From Nitzschia sp. DOCU1 (lineage: Eukaryota > Bacillariophyta > Bacillariophyceae > Bacillariales > Bacillariaceae), in NCBI GenBank assembly GCA_951394045.1, contig OX595985.1, forward strand, positions 1,240,001 through 1,304,000: DNA of 64,000 nucleotides, read 5' to 3'. The translations under genes were made by a program, and so were the position numbers. This document shows positions 10,718 to 22,639 of this stretch, in pieces; positions within the stretch are counted from its first letter, which is position 1, and each line of letters begins with the position of its first letter. The notes under the pieces are model-generated. The model did no database searches and was not told the DNA's origin. It saw only the letters and a program-made list of their open reading frames with translations.

Positions 10718-12973
10718 ATGACACCATCAAGCGTTTTTCGTCGGGGAGTGGCAAGCCTTTCTAGGCGCCCTGTACGAACCTCGGCGAGGAATTGGGGCGT
10801 GGTCCAAAGGACTGCCCTTTCTAGTCTCGCTTCCCTCTCTGGATCTGAGCAAGCGACGTGGTCATCGTCAAACCGAAGTTTCCCATGGGTCGGTGGAGCT
10901 GTTTTGATGGCGGCCGCTGCCGCTGCCACAGCTTTCGACAACACCACAGACTGCTGTGGAATTATTGGTGTTGTTGGAACTAGCGAGCATGCTGATGCTC
11001 GTGAATTCCTGTTGGACGGCCTAACGATATTGAAGAACCGAGGTTACGATAGTGCAGGAATCGCAACGGTTCCCCATCAGGGAAAGGAAATGCACATCAC
11101 CAAGTTTGCTTCTGACGGTGATAAAGCAGACTCTATCAATCTGGTGAAGAATCATTCCCATTCTCTAGGTCATACGCTGGGTATTGCTCATACTCGTTGG
11201 GCGACTCATGGAGGCAAGACGGACGAAAATGCTCACCCTCATACCGATTCGTCAGGTAAGATTGCTCTAGTACACAACGGCACTCTGAATAATGCCAACG
11301 AAATCCGCCGGGAGTTGCAAAAGGAGGGTCATGTCTTTACCTCGCAGACGGACACAGAAGTTATTGTGAAGCTTATCGGCAAGTTTTACGCAAAGGGAAA
11401 TCTTTCTTTGAAAGAGGCTACCGAAAAGGCACTTGAGTCGTGTGATGGTACCTGGGGCCTGGCCATTATTTGTTCGGATACACCGGATGAGCTGGTGGTT
11501 GCCTGTAACGGCTCGCCACTGGTGATTGGTATCGCTGATGACAGGACCTTCATCGCGTCCGAGACTTCGGCGTTCAATCGGTACACAAAGAACTTTATTA
11601 GCATGAAGGACGGCGAAATCGGGGTCTTGCATGCTGACGGCAGAACCTTGGACCTGAGCAGGGCTCAAACTGCTCCTGATCAGCAAGTCAAGTTGTCGCC
11701 AGATCCTTATCCTCACTGGACTTTGAAGGAATTGACAGAACAGCCCGAGGCGATTGCACGCGCTCTTGGTTTTGGAGGTCGTATGTCACATGAGAAAGTA
11801 CTGCTCGGAGGTTTGGACCAAGAAGAAGAAAAGTTGGGCAAGATCAAACATATGACCTTGAGTGCCTGTGGTACATCGCTCAACGCCGCTCGATATGGAG
11901 AGCGAATCATGAAGCATCTTGGGTCCTTCGATAGTGTTGCATCCATCGACGCAGCAGAGACCGAAACAAAGGACTTTCCTTGTATGGGCAATGTCGCCAG
12001 TACAGGACTCATTGTCGTATCGCAATCTGGTGAGACAAAGGATGTCCATCGGGTGGTTGTATCGGCTATGGAGAAGGGGGTGACAGTTTTGAGTGTCGTA
12101 AATGCAGTCGGAAGTTTGATCGCTCGGACTACGAAACTTGGTGTCTACTGCAACGCAGGTCGAGAAAACGCAGTGGCCAGTACGAAAGCTTTTACTACAC
12201 AGGTGACTGTCCTGGCGTTGGTAGCGCTCTGGTTTCGCGAATACAGGGATCGACTTCAGGGGAAAGGCCCCAGTATCGAAGCGACTCGTTTGAAGGAGTC
12301 GTTGATGCGGTTGCCGATTACGTTCGGGATGGCTCTCAAGACGAAAGACCAGTGCAAGGAAATCGCCAAGAAACTTGAACACAAGGAACACTGTTTCGTT
12401 CTTGGCAAAGGTACGTCGGTGTATACAGTGGCGTTGTTGTCAACAATCGCAGGCTAGCTCATGTTTTGCGGTTAAGGATATGCCGAGCCTGTGGCACACG
12501 AAGGGGCCCTGAAGATCAAGGAAATGTGTTATCTGCATGCAGAAGGGTATAGTGGCGGGGCACTGAAACACGGGCCATTCGCGCTCATTGATGACCATAC
12601 TGGCAAGTTTGGGGCCACACCTATCATTATGTTTATTTTGGATGACCAACATGCTCAGCACATGAGGACTGCCGCGGAGGAGGTCAAAGCGCGTGGTGCC
12701 GACCTGATCATCATCACCGATAAACCCGCACTAGCGCGTGACTTGGATGACAACCCGATTGTCATTCCGCAGAACGGTCCAATGACAGCCTTGGGCGGTG
12801 TACTACCGCTTCAATTGATCGCCTATGAACTGGCTATGCTTCGGTAAGTTTAAACATTTGGGTCGGGTTCCTCCTACCGAGAGTACCGTTTACATGTTGT
12901 CTCACGGCTCATTTGCAGCGGAATCAATCCCGATACACCGCGGAATCTTGCAAAGGCGGTCACCGTCGACTAG
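10718..12973 (+). CDS. GFAT: Glutamine-fructose-6-phosphate aminotransferase (GFAT), paralogue 1
   Basis: Three exons, 10718-12410, 12477-12843 and 12919-12973 (introns of 66 and 75 nt); 704 residues. It makes glucosamine-6-phosphate from fructose-6-phosphate and glutamine, the entry step to UDP-GlcNAc and chitin. The glutaminase domain has [42 protein letters not shown] and QTDTE. The two SIS domains have [33 protein letters not shown] and [10 protein letters not shown]. The C-tail [11 protein letters not shown] is intact. Unlike ordinary GFAT, where the nucleophilic Cys follows Met1, here it is Cys80. An Arg/Ser-rich leader and a hydrophobic [16 protein letters not shown] segment precede it. 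Activity therefore needs removal of the leader exactly before Cys79 or Cys80, as for a bipartite organelle signal. The last intron sits at the same codon as in paralogue 2. Confidence 0.95.
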
Positions 12974-13060
12974 ACGATCGGTTCTTGCCATACAAGAAAT
13001 TTCGACGAAGTTAATATACTGTCTCTACGCTAATCTGCTGTCTCGAAGCCCACGTGTGCA

Positions 13061-16000
13061 CTACTTCGTTTCTTCGTCCTTGACAGGCGACCTAAAAATG
13101 AACGACCCCTTCCGACGAATCTCTTTGACGGCGCCAGCAACACGCTTTCCCGAGATGATACTGCCATTGTCGCTTTGTCTTTTCTTCATGTCCTTCACGT
13201 CCTCGGCTAAATCCTGTAAAATCGTCATCATTTCGCCGCGGAACGTCGCGATTTCTTTTTCGAAATCGGATTTCAGATTCTGCATCGCTTCCAGCTGAGC
13301 ATCAGCAAGAAGTTTGCTAGTTTCTTCAATGTCGTCCCGTAGAGCGTTCAGACCACCTTGGAACAAACAGGTTTGTTAGAAAAGATTCGAAACGATTCCC
13401 CACCCTCTTGTAAACGATCGTACCATGCCAGTCATTGTCATCGAGGACAAGATCCCCATCCGCATCTGCCTCCAAGAGAGCATGAAAATACAAAGTCTGT
13501 CTCTCTATCCGACGACGTTTCCATTTAGGAAGGAGAGACATGTACTCGACCACGAGCTATCCAAAGAAAGTGGTTAGTTCATGGGGTGTGTGATTCGCCC
13601 ACCAGCCTTAAACCTTACCTCTGCCTTTTCCTTTCGCATGTTAGCCGTCGCGTCTTCCTGTACTCGCGCGTAGCTATCGGCGAGCAATGAAATCAAAGCG
13701 TTCAATGTCACGACAAGTACCGATGTCACAGCTAAGACAAACACAAGCGTCGCCAGTGCAGCGTTCGGTGCATCGTACATCATCGACGGCTCGTAGGACC
13801 CGAGGATCGTAAGCTCGAATGTGGAAAGGATTGCCCTACGCAGCGAACCAAACGGATTTTCAAGGCATGCCGATACCAACTCGTCCGTCTCTTCGTCAAG
13901 CTCAAGTTCACAAACTGGATCATTTGTTGCAAAAAGAAGTCGAAAGGAAGCCGAGAATCCGACAATGATCGACAGGAGCACGACCAAAAAGCCCCTCACA
14001 TCCCAAAAGTTCCTGCTCAGCACAGTTACGAGCCATCCGGTTTGGTCGAAGGCCCTCAAGTATGATATGAGTTTCACACTCAAGAGCAACGTAGTGACCA
14101 CTGCCAGTGGCACCATTTGGTTGTCCATTCCGTTAGTGGCCGAAATTGCGGAATAGGCGTAGACAAGACAGATTGAAGAAAGATCAATCTGATTCCATGT
14201 CGAGGCGATGTACCCGGGTCGACGCCCAAAATTGGACTGCACCAATTCCTTCGCCATAAACAATGAGTTGAACAAAACGACGAACGCTGACACTGTAATG
14301 GTCGTCAAGTCTCTTTCGCCTTCAGTCGCCCGAGCGGTGTTCAATTCGATCAGAAGCACCCAAAGGGTATAGTAACAGACAAAGATACACGTGTCGAATA
14401 TGTAGTATTTTTTGATGTGGTTCTGCCACATTACTTTCAGAACAATCCCCATCGCCTCGTTATCAAAAGCTTTGGCAGGAGCTTTGGCAACAAGCGCCGA
14501 AAGAAAGGCCATTGACCCAAGTCCAGGAATCGGCAACACTGCTGGGATTCTGGCTAGCTCACCCTGCTCGTCGTCGATCAAATCCTCGAAGACCTGATGC
14601 TTCGTCCACGGGTCAAGGTAGTTTGGGCTTGCACAAACCTACGAGAAACAAACAGGGATCTTAGCGTTCACTGATTGTAACTTTGAGGTGGCATTCGTAC
14701 TTACCATCTTGCTGTCTCGGGCCGCAGCATGGGGCCTTGCGAACGGGACCTTTACAAAAGTCATACACTGCAGAATGTCTACAATCAAGGCCGCGGGGTG
14801 GCGTGTTAACATTGCCTCAAGTGTCTTCTGTCCGATCTCTGGAAGCTGGGTTGTTAAAATGCTCCTTTTCCCGTCGTTGCATCTCTCGAGGCTCCCATCC
14901 ACAAGTGTCTTCACCGCCACTTGAAGTAGCTTCACCTTTCCTAGCCTCAACGCAGTCTCCAGGCACATTTCGTTGCGATGCCTATTGTTGGTATAAATGG
15001 CGTCGGGATGGGCTTTGAGAATATTACTTACCCAAACGAGACTTTCCTGAGTGCCTCGCATCATTTGCCTTTGTACCAAGGAAGGCCCGAATCCGCTTCG
15101 AAAAAGCGTTTCCTTGAGCGCCCATTCAGGTATCTTGCTCAGTCGTTCGTCCAAGGGAACGAGATCTATTCCCAACAGCGATCCCATTCGCATAACAGCA
15201 TAGGGTTCGTTCGAACTTCCAAGCGCGAGATACTTGCCAGTTGGAGAAAACGATGCCGACAAGGAGAAGGTTTGTCGACGAAACTCCTGAACAACTTTGA
15301 ATGTCTTTGTTTCATGGATTGTGAAACAGCAATCGTCGCTTGCCACCAGCAAAAAGTCTCCGGCTGGACTGAATCGCAGAGCGTTTATTCGTCCTCCGAT
15401 TTCGAACTCTTTCACCGTTTCTTCTAGCCGATAGTCCACTATGGCTAAGAATCCAGCCCCATCTCCCATTGCCAAAAGCGGTAGCTCTGGATGATAGTCC
15501 AGGCATCGGACAGTGCGCGAACGCACAACCTGGAGTGTCGGCTGGAGATTTTTATCAAAGAACACAGTTTTGTAATCTCCACTGGCAACTGCCATTGCGC
15601 AACTTTCAAGTTCCTCCTCTGCTTGCTGAGTTTCATCCCTTGGGATGAAACGAATATCCCATGCACGGCCGTCCAGCTTCGTGCTTTTCAAAAGTTTTAA
15701 CGACTTGCCTGTAGAAAACAGGGACAATGTTTTCCCTTTGCCCCCGACAGCTACGAATTTACCATCTGATGAAACAAGCGATGAGAATAGCCCATTCAAA
15801 CGAAGAAAGTAACATTTTTACAACTTACCTGCCGACCAAGCGAGCGCCCACAAATTTTCCTCGACCATGACAGAGTAAAGAATTTCCAGCTTATCAGGAG
15901 CTTGGAATCGCATCAAGTACAACTTGCCATCCAAACCTACACCCGCTAGCTGGTAACTTTTCGCGTGCTCCTCTTCTCTCTCGGATACCGGTGCTTCATA

Positions 16001-17675
16001 CCGCGGTGAAAACGCAATGCTTTGAAGCGAGCTCTCCCCCATTGCAATCTGCGCCGACTGTGTGAATGCACATCGGGAGTCCACAATGACAATACTGTCA
16101 CCAACAACACGCGCCAAAAAGTCCCCATCTGGAGTCCAGGATACAGAAGAACCGGAACCTTCCTGTGCGGGTAGTTCGATGTCGGTCATGTGGATTGGAG
16201 TTAGGTCCAGCAACGAAATTTCCTTGTTTTCCGAGCGCACTGCGACCACGTCTGACCAGATGCCAGGTACGCCCCAAGAAATGGAGGTCACCCAGCCGGG
16301 GGTCTGAAGACGCTTTATTGGGTAATAGGTGCAAGTATCGAAGAATGTCAAAGACTTGTCCCGGCATCCCACGACAAGAAAGCGATTCAATGGGTCGGAG
16401 GCGATGGTGTTCACGGTGCCTTGTAGATGCAACTCACGCACCACCGCGAACAAATCAAGATTGACGCGGACTACCGTCTTATCATATCCACCGAATGATA
16501 AAAAGTCGCCATCCTCTGATAGGAGCACCGCCCTGACACTTCCATGGCGCTGAGTAGTCCAAATCTCCTTGCCAAACACCACAACAGTTGCCCCGACCTT
16601 GGCGCTTGTCATCTGCAATTCAAACGCTGCCACCCTCCCATTCTTCGTGCCAGCAACCAGAACCGACTTTAGCTCTCCGACATGACAATCCAATCCCAGA
16701 ATAGCATCGCCAGGAAAATCAAGTGTGACGGGAGTCGTGGCGAATATTTTCCCATTACCACTGTCAGAATAAATCGTGACCATTGTCACATTGCCGTTTT
16801 TGTCACCCACGGCCAAAATGGCACCGCCTCTACTACCCAGGGGCTTGAACGTCAGGCATCGAACTTCTCCGTGAACTTGAAAATCATAAACACACTGCGT
16901 GCCTTTGAATTCCACCATGGACGCCTCCACATGATACACTCCTACATGACCATCCAAGCCAGCAACAGCCACATACTCTCCCTCTTGTTCGGGTCGATGA
17001 CCATACTGACTTGTCAACGCCGATCCAGGACACCACTGAATCGCAGAAACCTTTTCCTTTTGCGGCAAAGCATGAACTACTGTAAAGTTGACTGTCTCCA
17101 AAAACTCGACTCGATTGCGTAGCCCCGTTGCTAGAAGATCTGCTCTCGTCGAAAAGGCCATTGTCCAGCATCCCGTTGGTAGTTTGATGCTCTTGACTTT
17201 TCCCGAGTAAAAATCTCCACCGACAAATCGACTGAGTGAATCATATGGAGCGGCAGACAAACTGGGATCATCCAAAGCCTGGGAAGCCATGGACTAGTAT
17301 TTGTTTCACAACGAACAGGACAATGTGAATATCAGAGCTCACTAGGATTGCATGTACAGTAGTCACTGCTCCTTTACTTACTCGTAAACGCACTTCCATG
17401 TGCCGATGCTGATTTTGGCTTATGCGTTCCGAGTACATGGAACGTATTCCTTCACTGCGTTCACCCACTAGATTTCCTTCTGAAAAACGGACCAAAGGAG
17501 CCTTACCATTGTTCATCAACAAGGACGACGATGAAACCATTGGCCGATCGGCGGCATTGCTACCGCCATCCTCACACGAAACACCATGGTTGGCAGTGCC
17601 TCCTGGCTCCTCGCAGTCAGTAGCTCCTATAGAACCGAATGCTGCAGCCACTACAGGTGCGCAATGAAGCACCAT
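13061..17675 (-). CDS. WD40-repeat / TRP-like six-TM cation channel fusion protein
   Basis: Exons (minus): 17675-17382, 17293-15829, 15765-14705, 14638-13619, 13556-13424, 13356-13061. All joins keep frame; total 1,422 residues. The first exon is less certain: a start at ATG 17290 gives 1,323, the numbering used here. Residues 1 to about 680 are WD40 blades (DFLSFGGYDKTVVRVNLD; DGKFVAVGGKGKTLSLFS across the intron-1 join). About 690-840 is helical, ankyrin-like. A pre-S1 linker has YLDPWTKHQVFEDL. S1 to S6 span about 919-1163; the pore loop STFELTILGSYEPS precedes S6, whose end VTLNALISLLADSYARV is typical of TRP channels. Then come a degenerate EF-hand loop EADADGDLVLDD (about 1210-1221) and a C-terminal coiled coil. 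It is most likely a Ca2+-permeable cation channel with a cytosolic propeller. Ligand and membrane are unknown. Confidence 0.85.
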
Positions 17676-18168
17676 ATTCGCATTCTTCCAAGTTCTTCTT
17701 TTTTGCGGTGGGAGTACTCTAGTGAATAGTTGTCATGGCGACTGCTGCCATTTTCAATGTTTTGAATTTCACGGATCACCATCGGCATCATTTGTGTGTC
17801 GTCTGTTCTTCGTTTCGGCACTTGGAATTTGACATTGGATTTTGACGTTAAATGACGTTACTTCACCTGAGAGCCAGCCAAACCTCCCACTATCCCTCCG
17901 TGGAGTGAATGACTCTCCCGCCAAAAATTTGGTCGACGGGCTCGCCGAAAATTGCTTGCCAAAATTTTAAACGACTCACTCGGAGATATGAAGGCATTTT
18001 CTCTACAGTGTATGCTATGGAATAGATGGAGGGGGCGACTCTCTTCCTCCTCTCCTCATTGACACAATACTCCCATCGCCCTGAGGCCGGCAACCACTTT
18101 GTGGCAGGCATTTGTCAATAGTGTTGTCTCTCCCATAATCACAGCGACGCTACCTGTAGCAGCCCACC
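17676..18168. other. Bidirectional promoter region between channel and 4-TM protein genes
   Basis: This stretch of about 490 bp separates divergently transcribed genes and should hold both promoters. I see no coding exon in it. A run of AAAATTT-type AT blocks at 17920-17970 is the only compositional feature I noticed. Confidence 0.4.
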
Positions 18169-19206
18169 ATGACCGCAGACACGCCCATCCTCGCTGGGCG
18201 ACAGGGCACTGCTCGTCAGTTCATCTTGACGACATTACCGCTCTTGGGGGTCCTGCTTTACTTTCTAGTCCAGGCCTATCAACGACCCAGCCTCCCGATC
18301 TACAATATGTCACAGCAATTCACAGACGATGAGTGGAATACGGCAGTGGAAGAGAGCGGATTTATGATTGGCTTGATGGAGATTTTGTTCGTCTTTCTGG
18401 GCCTTCACGTCGTGTGGACCGCCTTTGCCGTGTACATTATTAGTTTTATCGCGAAACGACGGCATTTGATCGGGCGCTACCTGGCCGAAGGAGAGCTCTG
18501 CTTGGGGGATGTCATTTACGACAAGACGTCCCGGCGATGTGGAGGCTTTCACGAATATGGCTACGCCATTTATGCGCATCCCAACCAGCGCATGCTGATT
18601 CGCAAGCGAGTTCGAGTGTACCAGCCATATACAAGAGAGCGAATTGCGATTTTAAAACTTCCGAATCGTCCATTGTCGGGGCAGAGCAAGATTGACTTGG
18701 AAATCGATCTGGCAGCGGCGGCCAAGGAGCGAGATACCACCAACAAGCACATTATTCGGTGGTCCATGCTGTGGGTGATCTTTACTCTGGTGGGATCAAT
18801 CTACGTGATGTATCAAATTCAAGTGGTGGACGACCCCATCAATGACAATGTCGAACTTGCGTTCCGAGTCTTTTTGATTGTGATTGGATTGAATGTTCCC
18901 TTTGCATTCGGTATCAACTGGGCACGATTTTTGATGTATCGAAACTGGATGATCAATCGAGGCGCCATTATCGAAGACAATGGCGATGCCCGAAAGATTA
19001 CACACTGCATCCAGGCAGCAGAGTCGGAGGATGGGTCGGCGGATGTCATTCCATATTCTATACTCAACGAAGAAGAAATGTCTTATCAAGGTTCCCTGCC
19101 GAGCCACAGTCTGTCGCAAAAGGGCGCGGACCATGCGGCGTCTAATATTAGTCAGACGGGCGTAGTGGGTGCCAAGACGGGACCTAGTTGGGCCACAATT
19201 TCGTGA
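18169..19206 (+). CDS. Four-TM membrane protein, unknown function
   Basis: Single exon, 345 residues. The ATG has a good context (CCACCATGA). Hydrophobic spans fall at about 18-37, 68-96, 198-220 and 235-262. A hydrophilic loop of about 100 residues, rich in basic residues, lies between spans 2 and 3 (RRCGGFHEYGYAIYAHPNQR). The C-terminal 70 residues are Ser/Glu-rich and polar. I recognise no enzyme motif or named family. The paired-hairpin arrangement suggests an endomembrane or plasma-membrane protein with its large loop and tail on the same side. It shares an upstream region with the divergent channel gene, which allows co-expression but does not show it. Confidence 0.75.
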   Translation: MTADTPILAGRQGTARQFILTTLPLLGVLLYFLVQAYQRPSLPIYNMSQQFTDDEWNTAVEESGFMIGLMEILFVFLGLHVVWTAFAVYIISFIAKRRHLIGRYLAEGELCLGDVIYDKTSRRCGGFHEYGYAIYAHPNQRMLIRKRVRVYQPYTRERIAILKLPNRPLSGQSKIDLEIDLAAAAKERDTTNKHIIRWSMLWVIFTLVGSIYVMYQIQVVDDPINDNVELAFRVFLIVIGLNVPFAFGINWARFLMYRNWMINRGAIIEDNGDARKITHCIQAAESEDGSADVIPYSILNEEEMSYQGSLPSHSLSQKGADHAASNISQTGVVGAKTGPSWATIS

Positions 19207-19280
19207 GAGCCATGGAAATCTGGTGTCTACTCTGGGGGAGAGAATTTTAGTAATTCATAGCTTGTCAATCTTCATTTTAC

Positions 19281-19407
19281 TGTGCAGCGTATACTAAATC
19301 CAACCAAAGGCATTCAAAGTCTTGGAATGGAAGTAGCGGTAGATATACCGCATTTCCGTGTATCAATCGCAGCAATGATTACATTGGGAAGGGTATCTGT
19401 TTCTATT
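19281..19407 (-). repeat. 3' flank of GFAT 2, partner of the relic at 10295-10400
   Basis: This lies directly downstream of the GFAT 2 stop codon (19411-19413). Read on the minus strand it matches 10295-10400 on the plus strand in three conserved blocks separated by short indels. One of these is the near-perfect 36-nt block GAAACAGAT to CATTGCTGC. Confidence 0.8.
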
Positions 19408-19410
19408 ACC

Positions 19411-21794
19411 CTATCGATAGTACTTTGCGAGGTTGCGAGGATGGTCCGGGTTGTTGCCCCTTAGAAGCAGGCAGGAAGTTTAGCAACGATTGATTGGATG
19501 ACGACTCTGATGGTAGCGAGACCGACTGTTCGACTTACCGCAAGACGCCCATTTCATAGGCGATTAGCTGCAAAGGCATTAGGGCCCCCAGGGCTGTCAT
19601 GACTCCATTCGTTGGAATAACAATGGGATCGTCGTCAAGGTCACGAGCCAGCTCTGCCTTGTCCGTGATGATGATCAAATCGGCACCTCGGGCTTTTACC
19701 TGAAATTGGAATAGCATGTTGTTAGTTTTGTTGTTGTATGTAACTGTAGTACAAAGTAATGCTGAATATTTCTGGTACCTCTTCGCAAGCTGTTCTCATG
19801 TGATGTGCGTGTTGATCGTCGAGGACAAGCATGATGATTGGCGTCGCGCCAAATTTACCTCCTGCATCATCGTCGATCAGAGCAAAAGGTCCGTGCTTAA
19901 GAGCTCCTCCACTGTATCCTTCGGCGTGCAAGTAACTCATTTCCTTTATCTTTAGGGCACCCTCGTAGGCGATTGGCTCGCCAAAACCTGCACGCGGCTA
20001 TTGTCAGAGCCAAAAGGGATAATAGTCACGCAATAAATCCATTCGTGGTAACATACCTTTCCCCAAGACGAAACAATGCTCTTTCTTACTGATTCTTTCC
20101 GCAATCTTTCGACACTGCTCTCGTGTCTTCAGTGCCATGCCCAATGAAATTGGTAACCGTAGCAGAGCCTCCTTGAGACGCTCCGTTTCTATCGAAGGTC
20201 TGGTGACTCCTTCGAGGCGGTCTTGCAATTCTCGAAACCACAGAGCGATGAGACCCAGTATGGTGATCTGCGATGTAAAGGATTTGGTGCTAGCTATACC
20301 GTTCTCATTCCCCGCGTGACAATAGACTCCCATCTTCACCAGTCGAGCCACCACCGACCCAACAACATTGACCACGCCCAACGTCGTAAATCCCTCTGCC
20401 AAAGCTGTGCTCACAACTCGCTTCACGTCAGAAGTTTCCCCGGATTGTGACAAGGCGATAATTCCCGTTGCAGCGGGGTTTCCTGTGTTGCCGAGATCAA
20501 AGTAGTCTGCCTCCACTGCATCCATGGAAGAAATACGCCCCGGAACGGCGGATACGTGTTTGAGCAGCTTTTCTCCATACCTGGCCGCATGTAAGGACGA
20601 CCCACATCCCACTACAGCTAGGTGCTGCACATTCTTGAGCAACTCAACATTGCTATCGAGTCCGCCAAGGTGTACCGATTCCCCACCCAACCGTGCGCCG
20701 AAGCCCAAGGCTCGACCGACTGCGTTGGGCTGCTCCAAGATTTCCTTGAGTGTCCAATGAGGATATTCGGGCGGTAAAATTTCCTCTTCGTTCGATGAAG
20801 CTGACATTTCCTTTCGACTCAAATCCAACGTTCGTCCATCGGCATCCAAAACTCCTATTTCCCCGTCCTTCATGGCAATGTAATTCTTGGTGAAGCGCGA
20901 AAAGGCACCTACTTCCGATGCCACGTAGATTCGGTCATCACCCAGCCCGATGAATAGCGAGGAGCCATGACAGGCTACCACGAGCTCTTCGGGTTCATCC
21001 GAACACATCAGACAAATTCCCCAGGTTCCAATACAGCGACGTAGTGCCTTTTCGGTTGCGTCTTTGACAGAAATATTAGAATCGCGTCCTTCAGCATAAT
21101 AATGGCCAATCAACTTGGCGAGTACTTCAGAGTCTGTTTGTCCTTGAAACTTGTATCCCATAGACTTGAGTTCGTCTCGTAACTCGCGAGCATTGATCAA
21201 AGATCCATTGTGAATGAGGGCGATTTTCCCGCTGGCATCCAAATGCGGATGCACATTGGATTCTTGAATCTTGGCTCCGTGGGTTGCCCATCGAGTATGT
21301 GCCATGCCCGTGGGACGCAAGGAAGGATGACTGGCGTAGTGCTCCTGGATCAAATGCAGCACGGCGTCATGCTGTCCAAGCTCTGACCCCTCCACAGTCA
21401 CGTGCTTTGAGACCACCAGGCCTTGTCCACTATCCATGGAAGCAATACCAATACCATCATAGCCCCGCTTTTGTAGAACAGACAGTCCTTGTAGGAAGTA
21501 ATCCCGAGTGCTGCCCTCTTTTCCGACGACTCCTAGAATTCCCGAACACAACGTTACCGACGGATCATTCTCATTTGTCCGAGCGACAGCAGCCCCAAGT
21601 CCCAGTGCAAGTGCTCCTAGCCCAACCCCCATCCAATGAGAAAAAGAGGCCGCATCGTTTTTATCGGATCCACCGACAGATGATGATGTGTAAATCGTTC
21701 GTTGTATCGCTCTGATGCTAGTTTGGGCAAAGAATCGTTGACTCGCCCTCGTCATCGTTAGCAGTCGAGTGCCGCTGGTGGTAGAAGTTAACAT
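19411..21794 (-). CDS. Glutamine-fructose-6-phosphate aminotransferase-like, paralogue 2
   Basis: Four exons on the minus strand: 21794-20057, 19987-19779, 19699-19539, 19459-19411. Introns (69, 79 and 79 nt) are GTATGT, GTACCA and GTAAGT types; 718 residues. GFAT hallmarks are present: [44 protein letters not shown] motifs [23 protein letters not shown] and [10 protein letters not shown]; and [20 protein letters not shown]. The N-terminus is a leader with Arg, Ser and Thr but no acidic residues, plus a hydrophobic [18 protein letters not shown] segment. Two active-site regions differ from paralogue 1. The nucleophile position reads CSGILGVVG, with Ser84 where paralogue 1 has Cys80 and a Cys one place earlier. 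The C-tail ends PRNLAKYYR instead of [11 protein letters not shown]. It may be a shifted, weakened or ammonia-dependent enzyme. The extra exon split at EEV|KAR is absent from paralogue 1. Confidence 0.9.
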
Positions 21795-22639
21795 CGTGAA
21801 GAATGGATTATGTTGGAGGGTTCCAATGCAAGATAGAGTCGCCAGAAGCGAATCAAGTGAGGAGAGGGGATGATGCAACAACACGATCGGAAAGATATCG
21901 GATTTCAGATAGCAAAAAAAGTGAACCGAAGCAAAAGAAAGAAGGAATGACCCCCTTGGCGGGGTCAGGTCCAACAAATCGACGAAGCTACGTCAAGAGC
22001 AACATTGGAACGCAAGCAAGCATTCATCGTATGTATCATACTGGATAAGAGAATCCAATCGCCTGTCCATCGGCCCTCACGCGCCTACCTGGTACGTGAT
22101 GACATGTGGTTCTCTGTCCTTCGCTCGCGGGCAAATATGTAGCAGGAATGGCATTCGTGATTGGCGAACGAGCGCGTTTGCGAAAAATGTGAAGGAAAGC
22201 GAGAGCGGCAATGACCAAAGACAGCAATGACGACTGCAAAAATGCCTTTTCAATGCTTGCACAATGACAATGGTCGGATAGTAAAAAGGGACACAGCAAT
22301 CAGCATGTTTGAGACAACGATGATGATGAAAAAGATAGCTAGCGTGGGATTCGATGGTATCGGCGATCATCGAAACCGCGGAGTGGTCCACGATGTGGGT
22401 TACTCCGACTGCAAACCATGAAGAAACAGCTCAGATCTCGGCATTCCCTCCAACAAATCCATCACTTTTTCACTCAATCGAGGTCACTTTTCTGCGAAAG
22501 GAGCAATCTGCGTCGCTCCTTTCTTCATCATTGCCGTGAACTTCATGACGATGATGGAGATGACAGTACTTCAGCAGCGCCACCGGCTGCTGTGTGTCTC
22601 GCAGGAAAGTCGGCACTGCATGAGTTGTGGAGATGACGT

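Noticed and set aside
21795..21977. N-terminal extension of GFAT 2
   Set aside because: No ATG opens it; ATG 21794 starts a leader comparable to that of GFAT 1.
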